Source: Flavobacteriales bacterium UBA1694 (GTDB lineage Bacteria > Bacteroidota > Bacteroidia > Flavobacteriales > Weeksellaceae). Taken from it: DNA of 49,826 nucleotides. A program made the position numbers and the translations under genes. Positions 25,071-34,215 of this stretch are shown here, one piece after another; position 1 is the first letter of the stretch, and every line of letters starts with the position of its first letter. The notes below the pieces were generated by a model. It saw only the letters and a program-made list of their open reading frames with translations, did no database searches and had not been told where the DNA came from. The stretch spans positions 34,958 to 84,783 of the forward strand of contig DCJS01000027.1 in the NCBI GenBank assembly GCA_002319955.1, given 5' to 3'.

Positions 25071-27107
25071 TTAACTTAAAAATTGGTAGGCAGCCATTGC
25101 TGCGATATAGGCCAGCCCTGTCATGGCGATCACCTGCAGAATTGTCCACTTCCAGCTTTTGGTTTCTTGGTAAACGACCGCTATAGTGGAGACGCATTGC
25201 ATGGCAAAGGCATAGTAGATTAAAACGGAGATGCCTGAGGCTAAGGTAAAGACTTTTTCACCATTCGGCTTTACATCATTTCGCATTTTATCAATTATGC
25301 GCTGTTCAGGGACATCATCGTCCAAACTGTAAAGAGTGGCCATCGTTCCCACAAAGACCTCACGCGCAGCAAAGCTGGATATAATTGAAACGCCCATTTT
25401 CCAATCATAGCCTAAAGGCTCAACAATAGGCTCTATCACACGGCCCATTTTTGCGAGATACGAATGGTCGAGATGCACATCCGTCTCGACGAACTTCCCT
25501 TGCGTTTGGCTTGGGCCGACATAACTTAGGGCCCAGAGAATAATGCTGACAGCGAAAATAACTTTTCCAGCCCCGTTAATGAACTCCCATACTTTAACAC
25601 CCGTAAGTTTTAAATCGTATTTAAATTGAGGCATTTTGTAGGGAGGAAGGTCCATAATTAAATAGCTCTTCGCATTTTGCTTAATTATTTTTTTCAGTAG
25701 GAATGCAGAGACTAAGGCCGTTACAAAACCAAGTAGATACATCACGAGTAAAGCGATGGCGCGGTTTCCAATGCCAAAGAAGTTTCCCTCAGGAATTACA
25801 ATGGCGATGATGATACTGTAGACCGGCAGACGTGCTGCGCAGGTCATAAAGGGCGTGACTAGAATTGTAATTAGGCGCTCTTTTACATTTTCAATGTTTC
25901 TCGTGGATTTAATGGCTGGTATAGCGCAGGCGATTCCGGAGACCAGCGGGACAATACTTTTGCCATTGAGTCCGAAGGGGCGCAAAAAGCGGTCCATTAA
26001 GAATACCACGCGGGCCATATACCCAGAGTCTTCTAACAAATAAAGAAAATAAAGTAAAATTCCAATTTGGGGGGCGAAAATAATAATTCCACCAATTCCA
26101 GGAAGAATCCCGTTGCTAATTAAACTGTTTAAAGGCCCTTCGGGCAGCATCGTAGAAGTCCATTCAGCCAGGGAAACAAAGAGGCCGTCAATCCAATTCA
26201 TTGGGTATTCTGCCATAAAGAAAACCATTTGGAAAAGGAATAGTAGAATGGCAATAAAGAGTAAATAGCCCCAGAACTTATGCACCAGAAACTTATCTAG
26301 TTTTTCTGTTAAAAGCTCTTTAAATTGGGGTTTCTTCGTTACCACTTGGTTGATAATGTCTTCAATGGTTTGGTAACGCCGAATGGTTTCCTTTGTTTGA
26401 AGCCGTTTGGGAACGATGCATTTCGCCTCAGTCTCGTTTAGCTTTTCATGGACGGTGTCTAATTTCCCTAAATAGGTATCAGAAGACAAGAGGGTCCATA
26501 CTTTGTAAATGTTTTTTTCTTTCGTTTGGGAAGCGATTTTAAGAACGACAGCTTTTTGCTCCAAAGGAATGTCAAATCGAATCGCGTTCGAACTTTTGAA
26601 TTCATTTTGGTAGATGCTCTCCTTTATTTCCTCGAGTCCAATTTTTTCTTTCGCATTGGTTTTTAAAACGTGTACTCCGGTAAGCTCAGAGAGTTTCTCA
26701 AAATCAATTTCAATCCCGCGGCGCTGTGCTTCATCCAATTGATTGACAACCAAAAACACAGGCATGCCTAAATCCTGGATCTGATGAAATAGAAGAAGTC
26801 CACGTTTTAAATTCATCGCATCCAGCATGTACACAATTCCAGAATACTTGTGCTGTTCCTCAATTAGATATTTTGAGAATATAGCCTCGTCTTCTGCTTC
26901 TGGATAGATGCTATAAGCGCCAGGTAAATCGATTATTTCGACCTCCTCGTTCTTATACACATAGCGACCAGAGTGGCTTGCGACAGTAACCCCGGCATAG
27001 TTACCGGTCTTTTGTTTTTTATTACAGAGCGAATTAAATACCGTAGATTTTCCGACGTTTGGATTTCCTACGAGTAAAATTTGCTTAATCGGTGTTTGAG
27101 TTTGCAT
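25071..27107 (-). CDS. feoB: Ferrous iron transporter FeoB
   Basis: The inner-membrane Fe(II) transporter, 678 residues. The N-terminal G domain has G1 GNPNVGKST (14-22), switch I with the conserved Thr in NYAGVTV, G3 DLPG (60-63) and G4 NQLD (122-125). A helical regulatory domain follows, then about eight membrane helices with two Gate motifs: GIACAIPAIKSTRN with FMTCAARLPVY, and further on SSFAAREVFVGTM. ATG overlaps the feoA stop (TAATG), so the two are coupled. Confidence 0.97.
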   Translation of the reverse strand: MQTQTPIKQILLVGNPNVGKSTVFNSLCNKKQKTGNYAGVTVASHSGRYVYKNEEVEIIDLPGAYSIYPEAEDEAIFSKYLIEEQHKYSGIVYMLDAMNLKRGLLLFHQIQDLGMPVFLVVNQLDEAQRRGIEIDFEKLSELTGVHVLKTNAKEKIGLEEIKESIYQNEFKSSNAIRFDIPLEQKAVVLKIASQTKEKNIYKVWTLLSSDTYLGKLDTVHEKLNETEAKCIVPKRLQTKETIRRYQTIEDIINQVVTKKPQFKELLTEKLDKFLVHKFWGYLLFIAILLFLFQMVFFMAEYPMNWIDGLFVSLAEWTSTMLPEGPLNSLISNGILPGIGGIIIFAPQIGILLYFLYLLEDSGYMARVVFLMDRFLRPFGLNGKSIVPLVSGIACAIPAIKSTRNIENVKERLITILVTPFMTCAARLPVYSIIIAIVIPEGNFFGIGNRAIALLVMYLLGFVTALVSAFLLKKIIKQNAKSYLIMDLPPYKMPQFKYDLKLTGVKVWEFINGAGKVIFAVSIILWALSYVGPSQTQGKFVETDVHLDHSYLAKMGRVIEPIVEPLGYDWKMGVSIISSFAAREVFVGTMATLYSLDDDVPEQRIIDKMRNDVKPNGEKVFTLASGISVLIYYAFAMQCVSTIAVVYQETKSWKWTILQVIAMTGLAYIAAMAAYQFLS

Positions 27108-27361
27108 TACAATACTTTGTCTACGATGATGAATCTTGCCTCTTCTTCACGAAGCGCAATTCTACTTTTCTCTTCTCCAAATTCTATATACAGGGGGCCA
27201 TTAAATGGGGCCTGGTATAGGATTTTAAACTGGGTACTTGGTAAAAGTCCCATTTCGATGATTTTGGTCGGCATTTTTAATGTCGCATTATCGTAATCAA
27301 GAATGATTCCCACTTCACTTTGGGGAAAACAACAAAGCTTATTGGAGTCGTTTCGTTTCAA
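27107..27361 (-). CDS. feoA: Ferrous iron transport accessory protein FeoA
   Basis: An 84-residue SH3-like FeoA domain protein (LKMPTKIIEMGLLPSTQFKILY, then IALREEEARFIIV) that supports FeoB from the cytoplasm. The start is TTG at 27361: no ATG exists upstream in frame, the next ATG (residue 30) would cut into the domain, and a -7 box lies 23 bases upstream. Confidence 0.9.
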   Translation of the reverse strand: MKRNDSNKLCCFPQSEVGIILDYDNATLKMPTKIIEMGLLPSTQFKILYQAPFNGPLYIEFGEEKSRIALREEEARFIIVDKVL

Positions 27362-27384
27362 TGGTATAGGGTTTTGAATAAGTG

Positions 27385-27392
27385 CAAATATA
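27385..27392 (-). promoter_or_regulatory. -7 promoter box of the feo operon
   Basis: TATATTTG on the minus strand, an exact TAnnTTTG match, 23 bases upstream of the feoA start. No clear Fur box or -33 element was seen. Confidence 0.5.
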
Positions 27393-27439
27393 CGTTATTT
27401 ACATTTAATCTAAATAAGGATTAACTAATTGGTTAAAAG

Positions 27440-27480
27440 AAAAAAACCGGAACGAATCTAGGGGGTTTTCGTTCCGGTTT
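27440..27480 (-). terminator. Terminator after the GLPGLI gene
   Basis: AAACCGGAACGAA (27444-27456) pairs with TTCGTTCCGGTTT (27468-27480) in a 13-base-pair stem, followed on the minus strand by a T-run. Confidence 0.85.
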
Positions 27481-27504
27481 ACTATTAATTTAATGAATAT
27501 GAAT

Positions 27505-28383
27505 CTATTTTGCGCCTTTCTTTTGTGAAATTTCAATCTCGTTGTTGGTTTCATTTAGATGCTTTTTAAGCATTTCCTCTTGATCTCGCATCATTTTAGA
27601 GATTGAGGTGCCGTCAGGCATTTTTGCATCGGCAGGAATTTGAGATAGATGCGAGCGGATGCTTCCAAAGGGATCTTTTTTGTAAGCGTTATAAAGTTGT
27701 TCGAATTTGCTTCGGCTCACGACAAGATCATCCCCTCTTCCACCAAAGCTCTGGGTGAGCGTTTCTGAATAAGATTTTTCTTGAAACTCTGCCACGTTTG
27801 TATTTCCCTTGAGCTCCCACGCGTAATTATTTTGATCATCCTGAAGTTGGACAATTAAGCCAGGAAGTCCAAAAAATTTATAGGGTCCATCCTGAAATGG
27901 AAGGTCCGTTGAGAACCATGCAGTCCAATTTCTTCCGCCGAAACTCGTTGTGGCTTTTTGGGTTTGGTATTCGCCTATAGTTTTCTTTTCCGCATCAATT
28001 TTCCAATCGAACGCAAGTTTTTCTTCGTAGGAAACTCGGTCTTGAAGAATTTGGTCTGAATACTTGATTGCCATTTCCGGATAGGTCTTGGTTATTTTAT
28101 AACTGAACTTAGGTTGTTTAATGGTTTTCGATAGGTCCTTGAAGGTTCCTGATTTCTGCATTAATTCGATCTGAACTTTCAGTATCGAATCCTGTGACAC
28201 CATTAAGTAATCACGGTACAGTGATTTTTCTTTCGTGATGTCTAAAATCGTCATCTCTGTAATTAGTGAGTCGGATTCTATGGCTGGTTTATAGGTTAAT
28301 TCGTAAAAAAATCGGGTCGCGCTCGTTTGCGCCGTTACTGAAACGCAAAGAATTAATAAGATAATTGAGAGTAAATTTCGCAT
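27505..28383 (-). CDS. GLPGLI family protein
   Basis: A secreted protein of 292 residues with a signal peptide (1-18) and the name-giving motif GLPGLI at 172-177 within DGPYKFFGLPGLIV. GLPGLI proteins are abundant in Bacteroidota; their function is unknown, and a periplasmic or outer-membrane-associated role is usual. It is a paralogue of the protein at 36979-37851: similar length, the same YLMV/YYSK-type N-terminal half and the same DGPYKF block. Unlike that copy it has no receptor gene beside it. Confidence 0.85.
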   Translation of the reverse strand: MRNLLSIILLILCVSVTAQTSATRFFYELTYKPAIESDSLITEMTILDITKEKSLYRDYLMVSQDSILKVQIELMQKSGTFKDLSKTIKQPKFSYKITKTYPEMAIKYSDQILQDRVSYEEKLAFDWKIDAEKKTIGEYQTQKATTSFGGRNWTAWFSTDLPFQDGPYKFFGLPGLIVQLQDDQNNYAWELKGNTNVAEFQEKSYSETLTQSFGGRGDDLVVSRSKFEQLYNAYKKDPFGSIRSHLSQIPADAKMPDGTSISKMMRDQEEMLKKHLNETNNEIEISQKKGAK

Positions 28384-28520
28384 ACTTTTGGTTTAATAAT
28401 AAGTCCTTGCTTTAGACTCTTTGTTACAGTAAAGACCGGGAAATTTCTTTTTAAAAATGATTCTACTCTTGGCGCTGCGGGAAATATGATTTTAATAGAT
28501 ATACTAATTGCACAAATGAA

Positions 28521-29282
28521 TTAGTCCTTTTTTGGGCGATACATCTCCTCAATCGACTCGTTAAGTGTTTGGTAAAGTTTTCGTTGCTGCGGAGTTTGGA
28601 GAATGGCCTCATGCAGTTGCAAAACCCGCGTGTCGTTTCGAACAGCAGGACCTGTTTGAGCCTGCTTTGGGTCCAAGTATCTCGTTTTCTCTAATGTTTC
28701 CTCCATCAGAGGTCTGAAATAGTCGAAAGAAAGGTTTTGAGAGTCGGAAATTTCTTTTGCCCGCGCATAAAGATGGTTGACAAAATTGCACGCGAACACA
28801 GCGGTTAGATGAATGTACTTACGTTTTTCGTAATCCGCGCTTTCAACGCTATTCGATAAGGCTTTGGCTAGAGAAGTAAGCGCCTCGTAATCTTTATTAA
28901 ACTCACATTCAAGAAAAATCGGAATGCTTTTAAAGTCAAGTTCTTTCTTTTTTGAAAAAGTTTGTAGGGGATAAAAACAGGCCTTGCGGTAGGGGCCTTT
29001 CAAACTTTCCATTGGCATTGAGCCCGAGGTGTGCGCGACCAGTGCGTCTGGATCCGTAATCCACTCCGACGCCGCTTGAATCGATCGGTCACTAACGCAG
29101 ATTAGGTATAAGTCGGCCTTTTTGAGCTCGAAAGTTGAATAGGGAATAGCCGCAGCCTGAGCAATTGCTTTAAGGTCGCGTTCATTGCGAGCAAAAATTT
29201 GCAGGGCGGGTTGATTGATTTTAGTAAGGGCAAGAGCGAGGTGGTGGGCCACATTGCCCGAGCCTATAATTACAACATCCAT
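28521..29282 (-). CDS. Rossmann-fold/DUF2520 protein
   Basis: A 253-residue protein with an N-terminal NAD(P)-binding Rossmann domain (VVIIGSGNVAHHLALAL, residues 3-19) and a C-terminal helical DUF2520 domain. The fold resembles 6-phosphogluconate or ketopantoate reductases. HTSGSMPMESL fits the active-site region of such enzymes. The substrate is unknown. Homologues often neighbour a KdsC-like phosphatase and maf in flavobacteria; here those genes lie about 9 kb away at 37913-39012. Confidence 0.78.
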   Translation of the reverse strand: MDVVIIGSGNVAHHLALALTKINQPALQIFARNERDLKAIAQAAAIPYSTFELKKADLYLICVSDRSIQAASEWITDPDALVAHTSGSMPMESLKGPYRKACFYPLQTFSKKKELDFKSIPIFLECEFNKDYEALTSLAKALSNSVESADYEKRKYIHLTAVFACNFVNHLYARAKEISDSQNLSFDYFRPLMEETLEKTRYLDPKQAQTGPAVRNDTRVLQLHEAILQTPQQRKLYQTLNESIEEMYRPKKD

Positions 29283-29286
29283 GTCT

Positions 29287-29294
29287 CAAAGATA
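29287..29294 (-). promoter_or_regulatory. -7 promoter box of the DUF2520 gene
   Basis: TATCTTTG on the minus strand, 5 bases upstream of the ATG, so the transcript would be almost leaderless. No good -33 element was seen. Confidence 0.35.
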
Positions 29295-29411
29295 ATTAAT
29301 AATTCAGTCAAGTCCTTAGAAGAGCTCGCGTATTTTTTAAAGAAAGCGCTTTAGTTCAAGATTATTTTTAACTTTAGCGCAATTTAATAATCCAACCCAC
29401 GAAAGCAACTG

Positions 29412-29963
29412 ATGAAGATACAGGATCAGGAAATTATTGCGCTAATGAACAGTGCGAATGGTCAAGAGAAAGGACTTCGCGCTTTGATGGACAGCTATCA
29501 AAGTCGTTTGTATTGGCACATCAGAAGACTGATTGTGGATCCGGCTCTGTCGCAGGATGTTCTGCAGGATACGTTTATTAAAGTTTTTGAAAATTTTCAT
29601 CAATTTAAACAAGACAGCCAGCTTTACACCTGGCTTTATAGAATAGCGACCAACCAAGCGCTGCAGGAGCTCAACAAAATGAAACGGATGCAAAAATCGG
29701 ATACAGACGCCGAATACCATCTTCAAAATTTAGTCGCTCAAAATGCGGGCCCCGATGCAGAAGAAATTCAGATCATGCTGCAAAAGGCTATTCAAAGCCT
29801 TCCTGAAAAGCAGAAGTTGGTTTTTACCTTAAGGTATTACGAAGAGCAGCCTTATGAAGAAATGAGTAAAATGCTCGATATGTCGGTGGGGACTTTAAAA
29901 ACGAACTACCACTATGCTAAGCAGAAAATTGAAGAGTATATTAAAGCAAATTATAAGGAGTAA
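29412..29963 (+). CDS. ECF-type RNA polymerase sigma factor
   Basis: A 183-residue sigma-70 ECF factor. Region 2 includes SQDVLQDTFIKVFENFHQF and the promoter-melting segment LYTWLYRIATNQALQEL. Region 4 has a helix-turn-helix (LPEKQKLVFTLRYYEEQPYEEMSKMLDMSVGTLKTNYHYAKQK, residues about 125-168). It heads a three-gene unit with a membrane anti-sigma-like protein and a periplasmic Spy-like protein. The upstream sequence TAACTTTA (29369-29376) is one base from the housekeeping -7 box, or may be an autoregulated promoter. Confidence 0.93.
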   Translation: MKIQDQEIIALMNSANGQEKGLRALMDSYQSRLYWHIRRLIVDPALSQDVLQDTFIKVFENFHQFKQDSQLYTWLYRIATNQALQELNKMKRMQKSDTDAEYHLQNLVAQNAGPDAEEIQIMLQKAIQSLPEKQKLVFTLRYYEEQPYEEMSKMLDMSVGTLKTNYHYAKQKIEEYIKANYKE

Positions 29964-30012
29964 GATTTAAAAGGCAGGCCCTTAATCTGATTTTTAAAGA
30001 CAAAGAGATAGA

Positions 30013-30594
30013 ATGAAGAATTTTAATTTAGAAGAACTGGAACGCAAGCAGATTTATTCTGTCAAGGATTCCATTTTTGAAGAGGTGCAAGCGCGGGTTT
30101 TAGCGAAAACCACGCAGCTTGAGCAAGATTCACCGAAAGAATTACGACCGAAAGGGCGCGTGATTCCTCTGAGAGTTACTTGGGGGTATATGGCTGCAGC
30201 ATTAGTCGTTTTACTTGGTCTTGGGATTGTTTTAAGAACGAACCTTCCTGAAAAAAGTCCAACAATAGAAAATTTAGTTGCAAGTAATCCTTCTGTGAAG
30301 CAAAGCGCTTCCCAAGAGCAGGTAACTGCCACGCAGGTTTCTACACCAACAGACTTAGAGCGCAGCGAGCGGCCCCCAGTGGACATCGCGATGAACTCTC
30401 AAAGTAAAGCAAGTGCACGCCTAGAGCCTGAGCTAAAGTTAAATAAACAAAGTTCTAGGTTAATGCCAAGAACCACACGCTCAGCGGCAATTAATCAGCT
30501 GGAAATGGAACAAATTATCACGTCACTAACAAGTGCCGATATCGCGGAACTTTCTAGGGATGCTGAAATGGATATTTACCTTGATTTATATTAA
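30013..30594 (+). CDS. Putative membrane anti-sigma factor
   Basis: A 193-residue protein with a short cytoplasmic part (1-55), one membrane helix (about 57-75) and a periplasmic low-complexity region rich in Ser, Gln and Glu. It contains no cysteine, so it lacks the ZAS zinc motif of classic anti-sigma factors. The call rests on its position 49 bases downstream of the ECF factor and its topology. The C-terminal stretch (EQIITSLTSADIAELSRD) is helical and acidic. Confidence 0.6.
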   Translation: MKNFNLEELERKQIYSVKDSIFEEVQARVLAKTTQLEQDSPKELRPKGRVIPLRVTWGYMAAALVVLLGLGIVLRTNLPEKSPTIENLVASNPSVKQSASQEQVTATQVSTPTDLERSERPPVDIAMNSQSKASARLEPELKLNKQSSRLMPRTTRSAAINQLEMEQIITSLTSADIAELSRDAEMDIYLDLY

Positions 30595-30604
30595 TAATAA
30601 AGCA

Positions 30605-31231
30605 ATGAAAAAGACAATTTATACAGTAGTAATCGCGCTTTTTTCGATCGGAATGCTAACGGCTCAGCAAAAACTGACCCTTGATTTCTCGAATAAAAGT
30701 GCCCAGCAGCGCAAAGAGATGATACGCACGCTTACCCCTGAGCAGCGTCGTGAACTCTACCGTAGTTACCGCGAGAATGCGCTAATTGAGGAACTTAAAG
30801 TTAAAGAAGAAAGCCAAAATGATTTTAAACGGGTCTATTCTGAATACCAAAGTTCGCAGCGAAAAATTAAAGATCAGTTTGATAATGGCTACGATCCTGA
30901 TGCTCTTAGCGATAGCGAAGCTAAAGTAAAATTGGAGGAGAGTTTTGATTACGGTCAGAAGTTAATTGAAAATCGAAGAGAGTATTCACGTAAGATGCAG
31001 CAGGTGATTCGACCGCAACAGGTTATAAAGCTCTTTCGCGCCGAAGGCCAAATGAGAGACCGGATGCTCAATCACCGTATGGAGTTAAGAGAGAACTCAG
31101 CTCCAAATGCGGGTTCGCAAAATTCTAATTCAACGGGGTTCAGCCGTAGTGCCCCTGGCATGCGCTCTGAATCAGGCAGCGCAACATTAAGGACTCCAGC
31201 TCGCGTAAATTCGCAGTCAGGAGCACGGTAA
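30605..31231 (+). CDS. Periplasmic Spy/CpxP-like protein, probable ECF sensor
   Basis: A 208-residue secreted protein with a signal peptide (1-20). A helical, Arg/Glu-rich core has LTPEQRRELYRSYRENALI near residue 40, similar to the LTxxQ motif of Spy/CpxP periplasmic chaperones. The C-terminus is a Ser/Asn/Arg low-complexity tail. Related flavobacterial proteins downstream of ECF operons are described as sensors of ECF-type sigma factors. Start 30605 is chosen over the frame from 30533 because the ATG directly precedes the signal peptide. It lies 10 bases after the anti-sigma gene. Confidence 0.62.
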   Translation: MKKTIYTVVIALFSIGMLTAQQKLTLDFSNKSAQQRKEMIRTLTPEQRRELYRSYRENALIEELKVKEESQNDFKRVYSEYQSSQRKIKDQFDNGYDPDALSDSEAKVKLEESFDYGQKLIENRREYSRKMQQVIRPQQVIKLFRAEGQMRDRMLNHRMELRENSAPNAGSQNSNSTGFSRSAPGMRSESGSATLRTPARVNSQSGAR

Positions 31232-31259
31232 TTCACCCAACCTTATTTAAACCTATTTG

Positions 31260-31297
31260 GCGGCCCCTACAGAAGATGTAGCGGCCGCTTTGTTTTT
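31260..31297 (+). terminator. Terminator of the ECF operon
   Basis: GCGGCC plus CTACA (31260-31271) pairs with TGTAG plus GGCCGC (31277-31288), with one C-C mismatch and a 5-base loop, followed by TTTGTTTTT. Confidence 0.75.
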
Positions 31298-31364
31298 CGC
31301 GAGATCCAAGGCATTAAATTTTAGTCCCTTTGAGAAAAACAGAAAGGTAATCAATTAAATAACT

Positions 31365-31372
31365 TAAATTTG
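31365..31372 (+). promoter_or_regulatory. -7 promoter box of lepA
   Basis: TAAATTTG, exact, 20 bases before the ATG. No -33 element at the usual distance. Confidence 0.45.
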
Positions 31373-31392
31373 CACCCTACTGAATGAATTGA

Positions 31393-33189
31393 ATGAAGAC
31401 TATTAGAAACTTTTGTATTATTGCCCATATTGACCACGGTAAATCAACCTTGGCAGACCGTCTATTAGAGTATACCGGTACTGTGACTCAAAGAGAGTTA
31501 CAAACCCAGACTCTGGATGATATGGACTTAGAAAGAGAGCGTGGAATCACCATCAAGTCTCACGCAATCCAAATGGATTATGAGTTTGAAGGTGAGAAGT
31601 ATATTTTAAATTTAATTGACACCCCTGGACACGTGGATTTTTCCTACGAAGTCTCGCGTTCGATTGCCGCGTGTGAGGGGGCTTTACTTATTGTGGATGC
31701 TGCGCAGAGCATTCAAGCCCAAACCATTTCAAATCTATATTTAGCTTTAGAAAACGATTTGGAGATTATTCCAATTCTAAATAAAATTGATTTGCCTTCC
31801 GCAAATCCTGAGGAAGTCACCGATGAGATTGTAACACTATTAGGATGCGATCCTAGTGACGTATTGAGAGTGTCAGGAAAGACGGGGGAGGGTGTGCGCG
31901 AACTACTTGAGCAAATCGTTAAACGTATTCCACCTCCCAAAGGTGATCCAGAGGCGCCTTTGCAAGCCCTAATATTCGACTCTGTTTACAACCCGTTCCG
32001 TGGTATAGAGGCTTATATCAAGATCGTAAACGGTTCTATTAAGAAGGGGCAAAAGGTGAAGTTTATGGCCACAGGGAAGAGCTACGATGCCGATGAGGTG
32101 GGAACTTTAAAGTTGAAACAGGCCCCTAAATCGATCCTTACAACAGGGGATGTAGGCTACCTCATTTCTGGAATTAAAGATGCAAGAGAAGTTAAAGTAG
32201 GCGATACGGTAACGGGCTTCGAGAACCCTGCACCCAAGTCTATTGAAGGCTTTGAGGAGGTGAAGCCCATGGTTTTTGCTGGGATTTACCCCATTGAGTC
32301 CGAGGATTTTGAAGAGCTTCGCAGTTCCTTAGAAAAGCTACGACTTAACGATGCCTCATTAGTATTCGAAGCGGAGAGTTCCGCAGCCCTTGGGTTTGGA
32401 TTCCGTTGTGGATTTTTAGGAATGCTACACATGGAAATCGTCCAAGAGCGCTTAGACCGTGAATTTGACATGAATGTGATTACGACAGTTCCAAACGTAT
32501 CCTACCACGGGTATACTAAGAAAGAACCGGAAGTGCCAATCCTAATCAACAACCCGTCTGAAATGGTTGATCCAAGTCTCTTTGACCGAGTTGAGGAGCC
32601 GTATATTACAGCCTCAATTATAACCAAATCGGATTACGTGGGTGCGGTAATGACCTTGTGTATCGAGAAAAGAGGAGAGATCGTAAATCAAAGTTATCTG
32701 ACGGCTGACCGTGTAGAACTCGTGTTCAATATGCCGCTCTCAGAGGTCGTTTTCGATTTTTATGACCGCTTAAAATCAGTCTCAAAAGGCTATGCCTCGT
32801 TCGACTACCATCCAATTGGGTTCAGAGCGTCAAAATTGGTGAAAATGGACATCCTTATCAACGGCGATATGGTGGATGCGTTATCCTCACTAATTCACGA
32901 AAGCAATGCCTACTACATTGGTAAGAAGATGTGTGAAAAGCTTCGGGAACTTATCCCAAGACAGCAGTTTGATATTGCGATTCAGGCCGCTTTAGGAGCG
33001 AAAGTAATTGCAAGAGAAACAATTAAAGCGTTAAGAAAAGACGTCACAGCGAAATGTTACGGAGGGGATATTTCCAGAAAGCGTAAGCTCCTTGAAAAAC
33101 AGAAGGAAGGTAAGAAGAAAATGAAACAAATTGGCCGTGTTGAGGTGCCGCAGTCCGCATTTATGGCGGTGTTAAAACTGAACGACTAG
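31393..33189 (+). CDS. lepA: Elongation factor 4 (LepA)
   Basis: A translational GTPase of 598 residues that acts on stalled or initiating ribosomes. Visible are G1 AHIDHGKST (11-19), RERGITIKSH (switch I), DTPGHVDF, NKIDLP, and the LepA-specific C-terminal domain near the end (YGGDISRKRKLLEKQKEGKKKMK). Length and order are typical. A single gene with its own terminator. Confidence 0.98.
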   Translation: MKTIRNFCIIAHIDHGKSTLADRLLEYTGTVTQRELQTQTLDDMDLERERGITIKSHAIQMDYEFEGEKYILNLIDTPGHVDFSYEVSRSIAACEGALLIVDAAQSIQAQTISNLYLALENDLEIIPILNKIDLPSANPEEVTDEIVTLLGCDPSDVLRVSGKTGEGVRELLEQIVKRIPPPKGDPEAPLQALIFDSVYNPFRGIEAYIKIVNGSIKKGQKVKFMATGKSYDADEVGTLKLKQAPKSILTTGDVGYLISGIKDAREVKVGDTVTGFENPAPKSIEGFEEVKPMVFAGIYPIESEDFEELRSSLEKLRLNDASLVFEAESSAALGFGFRCGFLGMLHMEIVQERLDREFDMNVITTVPNVSYHGYTKKEPEVPILINNPSEMVDPSLFDRVEEPYITASIITKSDYVGAVMTLCIEKRGEIVNQSYLTADRVELVFNMPLSEVVFDFYDRLKSVSKGYASFDYHPIGFRASKLVKMDILINGDMVDALSSLIHESNAYYIGKKMCEKLRELIPRQQFDIAIQAALGAKVIARETIKALRKDVTAKCYGGDISRKRKLLEKQKEGKKKMKQIGRVEVPQSAFMAVLKLND

Positions 33190-33203
33190 TTTTTCTACGT
33201 TAT

Positions 33204-33244
33204 ATAAAGCAAGGCTGCTTCCAATGGGAGCAGCCTTGCTTTAT
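33204..33244. terminator. Bidirectional terminator between lepA and the cupin gene
   Basis: ATAAAGCAAGGCTGCT (33204-33219) pairs perfectly with AGCAGCCTTGCTTTAT (33229-33244), with A/T at both ends. Confidence 0.88.
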
Positions 33245-33245
33245 T

Positions 33246-34127
33246 TTAATTAGGTACCTGCTTTTTCAAGGCTCGGTTCGCGTTAGAGATTGCTTTTCGT
33301 TCCTTCCAATCCATGTAGCGTTTTTTATACTTTTTCTTTAAGTAATTGTCAAGGGTTCTTTGTACGGTTAGGTTCCATAAAGAATGGGCTTTTACTGCCC
33401 ATGATTTATCCCATGCCCGAAGTGAAATGGAAAAACTGCCATCGAGGTATTTCATCCAATGCCAATAACCGGTTGGCATAAATAAAGTGTCGCCATGCTC
33501 GAGGTAACATTCAATACCCTGCACGCCCTCAAGTGCTGGGAATTTCTCAAAGTCTGGCTTCTCAATGCGGTAATCTTCTAGGGCGTAGGTGGCTAAAGGT
33601 AATGCATACAGCCTTTTTTTCCACTTGTAGTCAAACAGTAGAATGTGCTTTCGTCCTCCGAAGTGGGTGTGGAAGATGTGGGCCATATCTATGTCGTAAT
33701 GCAAAAAGGTTTCAGAGCCCTTTCCTCCAAAAAACATGTTTGGGTAATTGTCTAAAAACCCACCCATTAACTCTTTTGGCGCAAGGTAGTCGTTCAAAAT
33801 CGCTGGAGCGTGTTTTATAGGGTCAAATAAGAAGAGCCTTAAATCGGTTGGCTCTTTTTCTATTAAATCAATATACTCTGAAAATTTCATTTTCGCTGCC
33901 GAGGCGTTAATTGGGGCGCTGGGGTCGGCTTTCGATGAATCGTACAGGGGGACCTCCACATCACCAACCATGGCTTTCATATAGTCGAAATTCCATTTCT
34001 CAAAAGCGGGCCATTTATGAGCTAGGTTCCTTAAAATCACTGGCTTTCTAGGCTTTAAAAACTTGGTGTAAAACTCTTCTTTGGAGATATCCTCCACCAC
34101 TTCTATCGGTTTTAAAATCAGACCCAT
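33246..34127 (-). CDS. JmjC/cupin-like Fe(II)/2-oxoglutarate oxygenase
   Basis: A 293-residue Cupin_8/JmjC-type protein. The iron triad is visible: His143 and Asp145 in FLHYDID, and His223 in TGYWHW. Members hydroxylate amino-acid side chains of proteins such as ribosomal proteins, or modify RNA or small molecules; the target is unknown. The basic C-terminus (YLKKKYKKRYMDWKERK) could bind nucleic acid or ribosomes. It diverges from the receptor gene at 34275. Confidence 0.85.
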   Translation of the reverse strand: MGLILKPIEVVEDISKEEFYTKFLKPRKPVILRNLAHKWPAFEKWNFDYMKAMVGDVEVPLYDSSKADPSAPINASAAKMKFSEYIDLIEKEPTDLRLFLFDPIKHAPAILNDYLAPKELMGGFLDNYPNMFFGGKGSETFLHYDIDMAHIFHTHFGGRKHILLFDYKWKKRLYALPLATYALEDYRIEKPDFEKFPALEGVQGIECYLEHGDTLFMPTGYWHWMKYLDGSFSISLRAWDKSWAVKAHSLWNLTVQRTLDNYLKKKYKKRYMDWKERKAISNANRALKKQVPN

Positions 34128-34203
34128 CTTAATAGCTTAGAGCGCAAAATTATTAAAAATTGCAATACGGTTCGCCAAATATCAAATTTAACTTAGAAAG
34201 GCG

Positions 34204-34211
34204 TACGTTTG
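34204..34211 (+). promoter_or_regulatory. -7 promoter box of the receptor/GLPGLI pair
   Basis: TACGTTTG, exact TAnnTTTG, 63 bases before the receptor ATG and only 4 bases before a 20-codon open frame at 34216. No -33 element was found. Confidence 0.45.
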
Positions 34212-34215
34212 CCCC

